Source: Microtetraspora glauca
Lineage (GTDB): Bacteria > Actinomycetota > Actinomycetes > Streptomycetales > Streptomycetaceae
NCBI GenBank assembly: GCA_000721275.1
Contig: JOFO01000019.1
Coordinates: forward strand, 1-64,000
Direction: 5' to 3'
DNA: 64,000 nucleotides
Position 1 is the first letter of the stretch. The number at the start of each line of letters is the position of its first letter. Position numbers and translations under genes: made by a program. Of the stretch, positions 1 to 8,499 are shown one piece after another. The notes below the pieces were generated by a model. That model did no database searches. It had not been told where the DNA came from and saw nothing but the letters and a program-made list of their open reading frames with translations.

Positions 1-47
1 ATGGTACTGCAGGGGGGACCCTGTGGGAGAGTAGGACGCCGCCGAAC
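1..47 (+). rRNA. 5S ribosomal RNA, 3' end (partial)
   Basis: The first 47 bases match the conserved 3' part of actinobacterial 5S rRNA, including the GGGAGAGTAGG segment and the GCCGCCGAAC end. The 5' part and the rest of the rrn operon lie left of the window. The exact 3' end may be off by one or two bases. Confidence 0.9.
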
Positions 48-59
48 AATCATTGTGGG

Positions 60-89
60 AAAGCCCCGCACCTTCTGGTGCGGGGCTTT
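60..89 (+). terminator. rrn operon terminator
   Basis: Perfect inverted repeat (13-nt arms 60-72 and 77-89, 4-nt loop TTCT) that begins with AAA and ends with a T run just after the 5S rRNA. This is a classic intrinsic terminator for the rRNA operon. Confidence 0.9.
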
Positions 90-124
90 TCTGCGTTTCA
101 GGGACGGTAGAAGGGCCGACGCGG

Positions 125-655
125 TCAGTCGAAGAGGGCGACGATTCCGTTCACCCATATCGCGAGGAACGCGAGGGCGGCCACCAGGCAGCCGGCGCCC
201 GCCAGCACGCCGCTGACCGTCCACGGCCGGTCGGGCTCCGGTTCGTACGGCTCGTCGAAGCCGTCCTCGTAGGAGGCGGGGTCGTCCCAGTCGACGGGGT
301 GGCCCACCTGCTCGGCGCAGGCCGCGCGGATCGCGCGCAGGCGTTCTTCCGCGGCCGGTGTGGCCGCCAGGGCCTCCGGGCCGCGCCAGGCCAGCGCCTT
401 CATGCGCCAGGCGGGAGAGCCGTACCGGGCCTCGAAGGCGGCGGTCTCGCCGGCGTCGCGGTCCTCCTCCAGGTACATCCAGCGTCCGGCCTCCGCGGCG
501 TCGCCGTAGAGGCGGTACACCTCGGCCAGGCGCCGGCGGAGCGTCAGGTCGTACGGGAACGACGAGACGAGACCGCGCAGGCGCTGGCGGGCGAGGGGGA
601 CGCGGCCGGCGGCCAGGTCCGCGTCGACACGGGCGAGGGTGTCCTTCAGGGGCAT
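125..655 (-). CDS. DUF6584-like protein with C-terminal membrane anchor
   Basis: 176-residue protein. The N-terminal two thirds is helical and charged, with a TPR-like look (DTLARVDADL, LARQRLRGLV, RLAEVYRLYGD). A negatively charged stretch follows, then one hydrophobic segment near residues 150-172 ends the protein, so it is probably tail-anchored with the helical part in the cytoplasm. I recognise the family as Streptomyces DUF6584 from memory; its function is unknown. It stands alone between the rRNA operon and the two-component operon. The ATG at 655 is the only good start, although the ribosome binding site is weak. Confidence 0.75.
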   Translation of the reverse strand: MPLKDTLARVDADLAAGRVPLARQRLRGLVSSFPYDLTLRRRLAEVYRLYGDAAEAGRWMYLEEDRDAGETAAFEARYGSPAWRMKALAWRGPEALAATPAAEERLRAIRAACAEQVGHPVDWDDPASYEDGFDEPYEPEPDRPWTVSGVLAGAGCLVAALAFLAIWVNGIVALFD

Positions 656-707
656 GCGCCCATGATCGGCGGGCGGGGGGCGGTGCCGCGAGTGGATTTC
701 CCGCGGC

Positions 708-1373
708 TCAGGCCGGTTTCACCAGGTGGGTGTCGTAGGCCAGGATGACCGCCTGGACGCGGTCCCGCGCGCCCGTCTTCGCGAGGATGCGGGTCACGTG
801 CGTCTTCACCGTGGACTCCGCCAGGTGCAGGCGCTCCGCGATCTCGGTGTTGGTCCAGCCCTGGCCGATGACCGTCAGGATCTCGCGCTCGCGGTCCGTC
901 AGGGCGCTCAGACGGGGGTCGTCGGGGGCGGGCGCGCCGGGAGAGGCCGGGAGGTGGTGGATGTACGTGTCGAGGAGCCGGCGGGTCAGGCTCGGGGCGA
1001 CCACGGCGTCGCCGGCGGCGACCGCGCGGATGCCGGCCAGGAGCTCCTCCGGCTGGGCGTCCTTCACCAGGAAGCCGCTCGCGCCGGCGCGCAGGCCGTC
1101 GTAGGCGTACTCGTCGAGGTCGAAGGTCGTGATGATGAGGACGCGGGTGTGGGCGCCCGCGGCGACGATGCGGCGGGTGGCCTCGATGCCGTCCAGGCCC
1201 GGCATGCGGATGTCCATCAGGGCCACGTCGGGGTGGTGGGCGGCGACCTGGCGGACGGCCTCGGTGCCGTTGGCGGCCTCCCCGACGACCGTCATGTCGT
1301 CCTGGCTCTCCAGCAGCATGCGGAAGCCGAAGCGCTGCATCGGCTGGTCGTCGGCGATCAGGACGGTCGTCAC
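708..1373 (-). CDS. NarL/LuxR-family response regulator
   Basis: 221-residue response regulator. The N-terminal receiver domain has the acidic pair in IADDQP, the phospho-acceptor Asp in DVALMDIRMPG and the conserved Lys in FLVKDA. The C-terminal LuxR helix-turn-helix has LTDREREIL and AESTVKTHVTRIL. The start is taken as the GTG at 1373, which overlaps the kinase stop codon by 4 bases (GTGA), pointing to translational coupling. Last gene of a four-gene overlapping operon with the kinase and an ABC transporter, so it probably controls that exporter. An in-frame extension runs far upstream but lies inside the kinase gene and is not real. Confidence 0.93.
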   Translation of the reverse strand: MTTVLIADDQPMQRFGFRMLLESQDDMTVVGEAANGTEAVRQVAAHHPDVALMDIRMPGLDGIEATRRIVAAGAHTRVLIITTFDLDEYAYDGLRAGASGFLVKDAQPEELLAGIRAVAAGDAVVAPSLTRRLLDTYIHHLPASPGAPAPDDPRLSALTDREREILTVIGQGWTNTEIAERLHLAESTVKTHVTRILAKTGARDRVQAVILAYDTHLVKPA

Positions 1374-2626
1374 GGGTGGGATTCCTCCGGGGGGACGGGG
1401 AGACGGAGCGCTACCTGCCAGCCGCGGCCGTCCGGCCGCGGGCCACAGTCGAGTGTGCCGTCGTAGAGGGCGGCGCGCTCGCGCATTCCGGTGAGACCCT
1501 GCCCCTGTCCCGGCGGGGCGCCGGACGGGGTGCCCGTGTCGGTGACGGTGACCAGCAGGGCGTCCGGGGCGGACACCGCGCGGACCGTGGCCGCCGCCCC
1601 CGGGCCCGCGTGTTTCAGGGTGTTCGTCAGTGCCTCCTGAACCACCCGGTAGACCGTCAGCTGGGCGCCGGCGGCCAGCGGCGGCAGGTCGGGCGGGAGC
1701 GCGGTCTCGACCGGCAGGCCCGCCTTCCGTACCCCTTCGACCAGGGCGGGCAGGTCCGCGAGGGTCGGCTGGGGAGCGCGGGCCGCCGGGTCCTCGTCGG
1801 CGCCGCTCAGGACGCCGAGGAGGCGGCGGAGTTCGTCCAGGGCCTGGCGGCTGGTGGTGCCGATGGCCTCCAGGGCCTGCGCCGCCCGCTCGGGGCTCTT
1901 CGCCGCCGCGTACCGGCCGCCGTCCGCGAGACCGGTGATGACGGACAGGTTGTGGCCGATGATGTCGTGCATCTCGCGGGCGATCCGGGCGCGTTCGGCC
2001 GCCGCGGCCAGCCGCACCTCCTGGTCGCGCTCGATCTCCAGCCGGCGGGCCCGGTCGACCAGGCCGGCCGTGTGGTCGCGGCGGGAGCGGACCGTGATGC
2101 CGAGCAGGGCGACGAGGGCGTACGCCCACAGGGTGGGGACGACCCGCTGGTCCCAGGCGTCCCGCTGGAAGCGGAGCGCGCCCGCCACCAGCGGCGGCAG
2201 GATCAGGGCCAGCGCCCACAGCAGGCGGCGCGGCGGGCGGCTCAGCGCGATGTGGAACAGCGGGAGCAGCTGGAGGTAGGTGGCCTGGAGGAAGGCTCCC
2301 GAGACGTCGCTGACGAGGGCGGCGCACGCCATCGTGGCGAGGACCGCGGTCGGGTGCCGGCGGCGCCAGTACAGCGGGAGGGTCAGCGCCAGGCTGGTGG
2401 TGACGACCAGCCAGACGGGGACGGACGGGTCCCGGGCGACGGTCCGCCAGCCGCCCGCCGCGTCCACCAGGGCGGCGACCGTCCAGGTGAGGGTCACCGC
2501 CGTGTCCCAGGGCCACGGGCGGGCCGCGTCCGCCTCCCGGACGCGGGTCGTGATGCGGTGGGCGTACCGGCTGGGGGCCGTCGTCTCTGTCGTCACCGGG
2601 TCATCATCCTCGTACCCGCGCGTCAC
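1370..2626 (-). CDS. NarL-type sensor histidine kinase
   Basis: Membrane sensor kinase of the HisKA_3 class. Hydrophobic segments fill roughly residues 40-170, then comes a short coiled region and the dimerisation helix with ERARIAREMHDIIGHNLS, whose His is the phospho-acceptor. The C-terminal ATPase domain carries VVQEALTNTLKHA (N box) and a degenerate DTG / GQGLTGMRERAALYDG (G box). The partner is the overlapping response regulator gene. The GTG start at 2626 overlaps the stop of the permease gene as GTGA; a second GTG at 2596, with GAGG upstream, is the alternative start and would remove 10 residues. The stimulus cannot be read from the sequence. Confidence 0.92.
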   Translation of the reverse strand: MTRGYEDDDPVTTETTAPSRYAHRITTRVREADAARPWPWDTAVTLTWTVAALVDAAGGWRTVARDPSVPVWLVVTTSLALTLPLYWRRRHPTAVLATMACAALVSDVSGAFLQATYLQLLPLFHIALSRPPRRLLWALALILPPLVAGALRFQRDAWDQRVVPTLWAYALVALLGITVRSRRDHTAGLVDRARRLEIERDQEVRLAAAAERARIAREMHDIIGHNLSVITGLADGGRYAAAKSPERAAQALEAIGTTSRQALDELRRLLGVLSGADEDPAARAPQPTLADLPALVEGVRKAGLPVETALPPDLPPLAAGAQLTVYRVVQEALTNTLKHAGPGAAATVRAVSAPDALLVTVTDTGTPSGAPPGQGQGLTGMRERAALYDGTLDCGPRPDGRGWQVALRLPVPPEESHP

Positions 2627-3414
2627 ACGTCACGGCGGCGGAGCCACAGCGCCGGGAGGGCCAGGGACGCCGCCGCCCACAGGACGAGCGCCAGGAGCGC
2701 CGCACCGGCCGGCGGGGCGCCGGGCAGGGGGGTGGCGGAGCCGAGGACGCCGGCGGCCTGCGTGGGGAAGTAGCGGAGCGCGGTGTCGACGGCGTCGTAC
2801 GGGAGCATCCCGAGGACCTCGGGGAGGATCACGACGCCGCCGATGAAGGCGCCGAGCGCGCCGGGGACCGAGCGGAGGGCGGCGCCGAGGCCGAGGGCCA
2901 GGACGGCGAGGAGGGTGGTGGCGGCGGCGTTGCCGGTGACGGCCGCGAGGACGCCGTCGTCGGTGAGGGACGCCGCCTGGTCGGTGTCGGAGAGGAAGAG
3001 CTGGGCGGTGAGGAAGGTCAGCAGGTTCGTCGCGAGGGAGAGGGCGAGGACGGTCGCGGTGAAGACGGCGGCCTTCGCGCCGAGGACCGGCAGCCGCCGC
3101 GGGACGGCGGTGAAGGTGGCGCGGGCCAGGCCGGTGGAGTACTCGCCGGCGGAGACCAGGATGCCGAGGACGGCGAGGGAGATGCCGCCGAGCTGGGAGC
3201 CGTACAGGGTGAGGACGACGGTGTCGACGTCGGAGTCGCCGCCGTCGCTGGTGTAGGTGGCGCCCATGAGGATGCCGACGCCGAGGACGAACGCGACGGC
3301 GGTGAGGACCGTGATCCAGGTGGAGCGGAGCGTCCACAGCTTGTGCCACTCGGAGCGGAGGATCCTGCGCGGGGTGAGCCGGTACGTCGAAGCGGTGGCG
3401 GTGGCGGTCGTCAT
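2623..3414 (-). CDS. ABC-2 type transporter permease
   Basis: 263-residue integral membrane protein with about six hydrophobic segments and a cytoplasmic N-terminus containing RILRSEWHKLWTLRSTW, typical of ABC-2 permeases paired with drug- or peptide-export ATPases. It overlaps the ATPase gene upstream (ATGA) and the kinase gene downstream (GTGA). Pairing with a NarL-type two-component system suggests an exporter induced by a cell-envelope signal. The substrate is unknown. Confidence 0.9.
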   Translation of the reverse strand: MTTATATASTYRLTPRRILRSEWHKLWTLRSTWITVLTAVAFVLGVGILMGATYTSDGGDSDVDTVVLTLYGSQLGGISLAVLGILVSAGEYSTGLARATFTAVPRRLPVLGAKAAVFTATVLALSLATNLLTFLTAQLFLSDTDQAASLTDDGVLAAVTGNAAATTLLAVLALGLGAALRSVPGALGAFIGGVVILPEVLGMLPYDAVDTALRYFPTQAAGVLGSATPLPGAPPAGAALLALVLWAAASLALPALWLRRRDV

Positions 3415-4316
3415 GCGGCTGCTCCCTGGTACTCGACGGAGTCGTGGGTGAGGTCCATGAACGCCTGCTCCAGGGAGGCGGTCTCCGGGGTGAGGGCGTG
3501 GAGTTCGACGGCGTGGGCGGCGGCGATCCGGCCGATCGCGGGCGCGTCGAGGCCGGTGACGCGGAGGGTGCCGGGTCCCTCGTCGGCGGTGCGGGCGGGC
3601 GCCGGGAGGAGGGTGCGGAGGCGGTCGGCGTCGGGGGAGACGACGAGGACGGAGGCGGCGCCCGCGTCCCGGACGAGGTCGGCGACGGTGGTGTCGGCGA
3701 GCAGCCGGCCCTTGCCGATGACGACGAGCCGGTCGGCGGTCAGCGCCATCTCGCTCATCAGGTGCGAGGAGACGAGGACCGTGCGGCCCTCGGCGGCGAG
3801 GTCCCTGAGGAGGGTGCGGATCCAGCGGACGCCCTCCGGGTCGAGGCCGTTGACGGGCTCGTCCAGGACGACGGCGGCCGGGTCGCCGAGGAGGGCGGCG
3901 GCGATCCCGAGGCGCTGGCCCATGCCGAGGGAGAAGCCCTTCACTCGGCGGCCGGCGACGTCGGTGAGGCCGGTGACGCCGAGGACGTGCTCGACGCGGG
4001 ACCGGGGGATGCCGTGGGTGTGGGCGAGGGCCATGAGGTGGTGGAAGGCGGTGCGGCCCGGGTGGAAGGAGCGGGCGTCGAGGAGGGCGCCGACCTGGGT
4101 GAGGGGCGCCGGGTGGTCGGCGTACGCGCGACCGCCGACGGTCGCGGTGCCGGCGGTGGGGGCGTCGAGGCCGAGGATCATGCGCAGGGTGGTGGACTTC
4201 CCGGCGCCGTTGGGGCCGAGGAAGCCGGTGACGGTGCCGGGCCGGACGGTGAACGAGAGGTCCCGGACGACGGTGCGGTCGCCGTACCGCTTGGTGAGTC
4301 GCTCTGCTCGGATCAT
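3411..4316 (-). CDS. ABC transporter ATP-binding protein
   Basis: 301-residue ATPase with Walker A GPNGAGKS, a signature region FSLGMGQRLGIA, Walker B VVLDEPVNGLDP and the switch His in LVSSHLMSE. The C-terminal extension (about residues 215-301) resembles that of antibiotic-resistance ABC-2 ATPases. The start is the ATG at 4316; the longer open frame upstream runs against the acetyltransferase gene. First gene of the ATPase-permease-kinase-regulator operon, whose promoter must lie in 4317-4464, shared with the divergent acetyltransferase gene. Confidence 0.93.
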   Translation of the reverse strand: MIRAERLTKRYGDRTVVRDLSFTVRPGTVTGFLGPNGAGKSTTLRMILGLDAPTAGTATVGGRAYADHPAPLTQVGALLDARSFHPGRTAFHHLMALAHTHGIPRSRVEHVLGVTGLTDVAGRRVKGFSLGMGQRLGIAAALLGDPAAVVLDEPVNGLDPEGVRWIRTLLRDLAAEGRTVLVSSHLMSEMALTADRLVVIGKGRLLADTTVADLVRDAGAASVLVVSPDADRLRTLLPAPARTADEGPGTLRVTGLDAPAIGRIAAAHAVELHALTPETASLEQAFMDLTHDSVEYQGAAA

Positions 4317-4464
4317 GGCTCCGACGCTACGGAGCGGGCGGGGCGCGGGCGTCCGACCGTGGTCGGCAGGTGCGCGGGCGGTGTCGTACCCGGGTACGAC
4401 GGGGCGGCCCTGAGCTGCGAATTCGCGTTGTGGGCGGGGGCGGTGACCGGCGAGGATGCCGGGC

Positions 4465-5592
4465 ATGACCTTCGAGATCCGTACCGTTGTGCCCGACGAC
4501 TGGGAGAAGGCGCGCGAGCTGCGGCTCGCCGCGCTCCGGGACCCCGTCGCCCACCTCGCCTTCCTGGAGGCGTACGAGGACGCCGCCGCGCGCCCCGACG
4601 ACTTCTGGCGGGAGCGGACCGCCGCCGCGTCGGAGGCCGGCGCGGGCCGGGTGCGCCAGTTCGTCGCCGAGGCGCCGGACGGGCGCTGGCTGGGCTCGGT
4701 GACGGTGCTCGTGGAACGGCCCGCCGACGAGGTGCGGTTCGGGGAGCCGGCGAAGGTCGACCAGACGCATCTGGTGGGCGTGTACGTCCGGCCGGAGGCG
4801 CGCGGCACGGGCGTGGTCGACGCGCTGTTCCGGGCGGCCGTGGCCTGGTCGTGGACGGTCGACGGGATCCGGCGGGTGCGGCTGTACGTGCACGAGGAGA
4901 ACGCCCGCGCCGCCGCCTTCTACCGCCGCTTCGGTTTCGCGCCGTCGGGTGAGCGGGTGCCGGTGCCGGACGGCACGGGCGCGCAGGAGGAGGAGTACGA
5001 GCTGCTTCCGCCGGGAGCGGTCCGGCACGGCGGGTACGTGCTCCGCGCGATCCGCTCCGGTGAGGGGGAGCGGGTGCGGGAGCTGCGTCTGGCGGCCGTT
5101 CAGGACCCGGACGCGGCGCTGGCGTTCGTGGAGTCGTACGAGGAGACCGCGGCGCTCCCGGACGCCTTCTGGCGGCAGCGGGCGGAGGGCGGCTCGGAGG
5201 ACCGGGGCACCCGGGTGCGGCAGTTCGTGGCGGAGGCGCCGGCCGGGCGCTGGGTGGGCACGGCGACGGTGATCGTGGAGCTGCCGGAGGACGGGACGAG
5301 CCTGTTCGGTGACGCGGTGACGGAGCCTCAGGTCGATGTGGTGGGGGTGTACGTGCGTCCCGAGGCGCGGGGGAGCGGGCTGGTGGACGCGCTGCTGCGG
5401 GCCGCTCTGGGGTGGGCGTGGGCGCTGCCGGAGCCGCGGATCGCGCGGGCGCGGCTGTACGTGCACGAGGAGAACGGGCGGGCTCTCGCCGCGTACCGCC
5501 GCTTCGGTTTCGTGCCGACGGGCGGCCGGGCGGACACGCTGGGCTCGGGTGCGCCGCGCGACCTGGAGCACGAGCTGCGCCGGCCGGCGTAG
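4465..5592 (+). CDS. Tandem-domain GNAT N-acetyltransferase
   Basis: 375-residue protein made of two homologous GNAT domains. Each copy has a VRQFVAEAP-GRW strand, a VGVYVRPEARG acetyl-CoA loop (PEARGTGVVDALF and PEARGSGLVDALL) and the end block RLYVHEENxRAxAxYRRFGF. The halves start near residues 4 and 194. The start is set at 4465 because GGCGAGG sits 9 nt upstream; the ATG at 4456 lies inside that region. Both copies keep the acetyl-CoA loop, so both may be active. The substrate is unknown. It is divergent from the ABC operon and convergent with the cmd-like operon. Confidence 0.9.
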   Translation: MTFEIRTVVPDDWEKARELRLAALRDPVAHLAFLEAYEDAAARPDDFWRERTAAASEAGAGRVRQFVAEAPDGRWLGSVTVLVERPADEVRFGEPAKVDQTHLVGVYVRPEARGTGVVDALFRAAVAWSWTVDGIRRVRLYVHEENARAAAFYRRFGFAPSGERVPVPDGTGAQEEEYELLPPGAVRHGGYVLRAIRSGEGERVRELRLAAVQDPDAALAFVESYEETAALPDAFWRQRAEGGSEDRGTRVRQFVAEAPAGRWVGTATVIVELPEDGTSLFGDAVTEPQVDVVGVYVRPEARGSGLVDALLRAALGWAWALPEPRIARARLYVHEENGRALAAYRRFGFVPTGGRADTLGSGAPRDLEHELRRPA

Positions 5593-5613
5593 GGCGGGAG
5601 TGCGGCGGCCGGG

Positions 5614-7083
5614 CTAGCGGAGGGAGTGCTCCGGCCAGCGGGTGCGGGCCTGTTCGGGGGAGCGCATCAGGGCCAGGGTGGGCAGGCCGCGGGCCGGGCC
5701 GTCGGCGACGAGGGCCGGGAGCCCGGGGAGGGGGGCGACGGCGGCGACGTCGTCGAGGACGAGCGTCAGTGGTGGGTCGAGCCGGCCGTGGGATGACCGT
5801 GCGGCCATGCGGCGGCCGTGCTCGACCACGTGCGACGCGAGCGCGGTGAGGAGGGGCATCGCGCCCGGGTGGGTGCGGGGGTCCTCGATCGGTTCACCCA
5901 CCACGTAGAGGGTGCCCCCTTCGGCGGCGAAAGATGCCAGGGCCAGCGCATCGGTTCGGTGCGGGGTGCACGCCTCGCGGATGTGGACGGTGGAGAGGGC
6001 GGAGAACGCGCGGGCCGTCAGCTCCTGCGCGGTGCGGCGGGTGTCGGGGTGGGCGGTGAGCGCGGCTTCGAGGAGGCCGGCGAGGCCGGAGGCGGCCTTG
6101 GGGTGGCCGCGGAGGATGCGGACCGGTTCGTGGGCGTCGGCGCCCTGCGCCCAGCGGTGGACCTGGCGGAACGGGCGGCCGTCGATGGCGGCGGCGTGCA
6201 GCCAGCAGCGCAGGAGCGTTTCGGCGGTGTCGGCGGTGGCCGCGTCGAGCCGGGCGTGCGGGCGGACGGGCGCGAGCAGGGCGGCGGCGCGGGCCTGGGC
6301 GGTGTCCGGGTCGGCGCAGCCCTCGGCGGGGGACCAGTGGAGGCGGGCCGGGGTGTCGCAGAGGTGGCCGGGGTCGTAGACGAGGACGGGGCCGAGCTTG
6401 CCGCGGACGTCCTTGGTGTCGGACCAGAGCGTGGGGTCGGAGGTGACGACGAGCACCGGGCCCTCGGCGTCGAGGACGGCCTGGACGGCGCGGGGGCGGC
6501 GGGTCTCGGGCGGGCCGTAGAAGGTGCCGGGCTCGGTGGGGGGTTCGGAGCGGGGGGCCGGTGCGGGTGCCTGGGCCTGCACGGGTGCCTGGGCCTGCGC
6601 CGGGGTCGGGGCCGGTGGGGCCGGCTGCGGCGGGACGTGCGGTTCGGCGGCGGCCTGGGGCGGCGCAGGGGCCTGCGGCTTCAGGGGTACGGGGGCGGGC
6701 GCGGGCGGCGGCGCGTACGTGCCCGCCTTGCGCTGGGCGCGGACCGCCCGCCAGCGGGCGTAGGTGCCGAGGAGGAAGACGCCGAGGACGGCGAGGATCA
6801 TCGCCTGGCCGATGACCAGGCCCCAGAAGAGGCCGTAGCCGGAGAGCTGGTCGGCCGGGGTGCCGGGCCAGGCGGCCGGCAGGTCCTTCGGGGCGGTCAC
6901 CAGGGAGCGGAGGGCCGGCGGGGTGCGGGTGAGCCGCACCCCGTCGGGCCAGGCGCCGTGCGCGAGGAGCCCCGCCAGGCCGGTCGCGGTCCAGACGAGC
7001 AGGGAGACGCCGAGGACCAGGGCGAAGAGCCCGATGAGGAGGCCGTCCGAGACGCCGCCCTGTTTCTGCGGTGCCTGCGTCAC
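5614..7083 (-). CDS. cmdA: VirD4/TraG-like membrane protein of T4SS-like cluster
   Basis: 489 residues. Two hydrophobic segments lie near the N-terminus (about 14-38 and 88-108), followed by a long Pro/Ala/Gln linker (about 125-195) and a domain resembling coupling ATPases (GPVLVVTSD, LGPVLVYDPG, then a Walker B-like LTLVLDDVAA). The expected Walker A loop before the first strand is absent, so ATP hydrolysis is doubtful. GTG start at 7083, one base after the stop of the VirB4-like gene. Last gene of the operon. The symbol is by recalled position in S. coelicolor (SCO4126), not by a search. PGAP-style names for relatives are type IV secretory conjugative transfer proteins. Confidence 0.72.
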   Translation of the reverse strand: MTQAPQKQGGVSDGLLIGLFALVLGVSLLVWTATGLAGLLAHGAWPDGVRLTRTPPALRSLVTAPKDLPAAWPGTPADQLSGYGLFWGLVIGQAMILAVLGVFLLGTYARWRAVRAQRKAGTYAPPPAPAPVPLKPQAPAPPQAAAEPHVPPQPAPPAPTPAQAQAPVQAQAPAPAPRSEPPTEPGTFYGPPETRRPRAVQAVLDAEGPVLVVTSDPTLWSDTKDVRGKLGPVLVYDPGHLCDTPARLHWSPAEGCADPDTAQARAAALLAPVRPHARLDAATADTAETLLRCWLHAAAIDGRPFRQVHRWAQGADAHEPVRILRGHPKAASGLAGLLEAALTAHPDTRRTAQELTARAFSALSTVHIREACTPHRTDALALASFAAEGGTLYVVGEPIEDPRTHPGAMPLLTALASHVVEHGRRMAARSSHGRLDPPLTLVLDDVAAVAPLPGLPALVADGPARGLPTLALMRSPEQARTRWPEHSLR

Positions 7084-7084
7084 G

Positions 7085-8479
7085 TCACGCCACCGTCGAC
7101 TGCGAGCTGTCGTTCATCTGCTCGATGAGGATCGCGCGCTGCTCCGTCTCCCACTCCAGGTCCGGGTCGGCGGGGCCGGAGGACTCGGTCATGGCGCGGT
7201 CGGTGTAGACGAGCGGGCGTTCCCGTTCGGTGATGAGGTGTTTCACCACCTGCACGTTGCCGTTGACGTCCCAGACGGCGATGCCGGGGGTGAGGGTCGG
7301 GATGATCTCGACGGCCCAGCGGGGCAGGCCGAGGACGCGCCCGGTGTGGCGGGCCTCGTCGGCCTTCTGGGCGTAGACCGTGCGGGTCGAGGCCATCTTG
7401 AGGATGGCCGCGGCCTCCTTGGCCGCCGCTCCGTCGACGACGTCGGACAGGTGGTGGACGACCGCGACGAAGGACAGGCCGAGGCGGCGGCCGAACTTGA
7501 GCAGACGCTGGAACAGCTGGGCCACGAACGGGCTGTTGATGATGTGCCACGCCTCCTCGACGAGGAAGATGCGCTTCTTCCGGTCGGGGCGGATCCAGGT
7601 GTGCTCCAGCCACACGCCGACGATCGCCATGAGGATGGGCATGGCGATGGAGTTGCGGTCGATGTGGGACAGGTCGAAGACGATCAGGGGCGCGTCGAGG
7701 TCGATGCCGACCGTGGTCGGGCCGTCGAACATGCCGCGCAGGTCGCCGTCGACGAGCCGGTCGAGCACCAGGGCGACGTCCAGGCCCCAGGCCCGTACGT
7801 CGTCTATGTCGACGTTCATCGCCTCCGCCGACTCGGCCTCGGGGTGGCGGAGCCGTTCGACGATGTCGGTGAGGATCGGCTGCCGGTCGGTGATGTGCTC
7901 GTTGACGTGGGCGTGGGCGACCTTCAGCGCGAAGCCGGACCGCTCGTCGAGGCCGTGGCCCATCGCCACCTCGATGATGGTGCGCAGCAGGGCGAGCTGG
8001 CCGGTGGTGGTGATGGCGGGGTCGAGCGGGTTGAGGCGGATCCCGGAGTCGTTGGCGACCATGGGGTCCAGGCGGATGGGGGTTATCCCCAGCTCCTGGG
8101 CGATGAGGTTCCACTCGCCGACGCCGTCCTCGCCCTGGGCGTCGAGGACGACGACCTGCCGGTCGCGGAAGCGGAGCTGGCGGAGCACGTACGTCTTCTC
8201 CAGCGCCGACTTGCCGTTGCCGGACTCGCCGAGGACGAGCCAGTGGGGGGCGGGGAGCTGCTGCCCGTACAGCTGGAAGGGGTCGTAGACGTAGCCCTTG
8301 CCGCTGTAGACCTCGCGGCCGATGATCACGCCGGAGTCGCCGAGGCCGGGGGCCGCGGTCGGCAGGTAGACGGCCTGGGCCTGTCCGGTGGAGGTGCGCA
8401 CGGGCAGGCGGGTGGTCTCCACCTTGCCGAGGACGAAGGAGGTGAAGGCTTCGGTGAGGACGGACAGCGGATCTCGCAT
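7085..8479 (-). CDS. cmdB: VirB4/TraC-like AAA ATPase
   Basis: 464-residue P-loop ATPase of the VirB4/TrbE/HerA group. Walker A GESGNGKS is at residues 84-91 and Walker B IFLVEEAW at 304-311, followed by the typical LLKFGRRLGLSFVAVVHH motif. The chain begins almost directly at the ATPase core, so the usual N-terminal VirB4 half is missing here and seems to be supplied by the next gene upstream. ATG start at 8479 with GAAGGGG about 10 nt upstream. It probably energises the cluster's membrane complex. The symbol follows the recalled S. coelicolor cmdB (SCO4127), described as an ATP/GTP-binding protein. Confidence 0.83.
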   Translation of the reverse strand: MRDPLSVLTEAFTSFVLGKVETTRLPVRTSTGQAQAVYLPTAAPGLGDSGVIIGREVYSGKGYVYDPFQLYGQQLPAPHWLVLGESGNGKSALEKTYVLRQLRFRDRQVVVLDAQGEDGVGEWNLIAQELGITPIRLDPMVANDSGIRLNPLDPAITTTGQLALLRTIIEVAMGHGLDERSGFALKVAHAHVNEHITDRQPILTDIVERLRHPEAESAEAMNVDIDDVRAWGLDVALVLDRLVDGDLRGMFDGPTTVGIDLDAPLIVFDLSHIDRNSIAMPILMAIVGVWLEHTWIRPDRKKRIFLVEEAWHIINSPFVAQLFQRLLKFGRRLGLSFVAVVHHLSDVVDGAAAKEAAAILKMASTRTVYAQKADEARHTGRVLGLPRWAVEIIPTLTPGIAVWDVNGNVQVVKHLITERERPLVYTDRAMTESSGPADPDLEWETEQRAILIEQMNDSSQSTVA

Positions 8480-8499
8480 CGGTCGGTGCCCCTTCGGCC

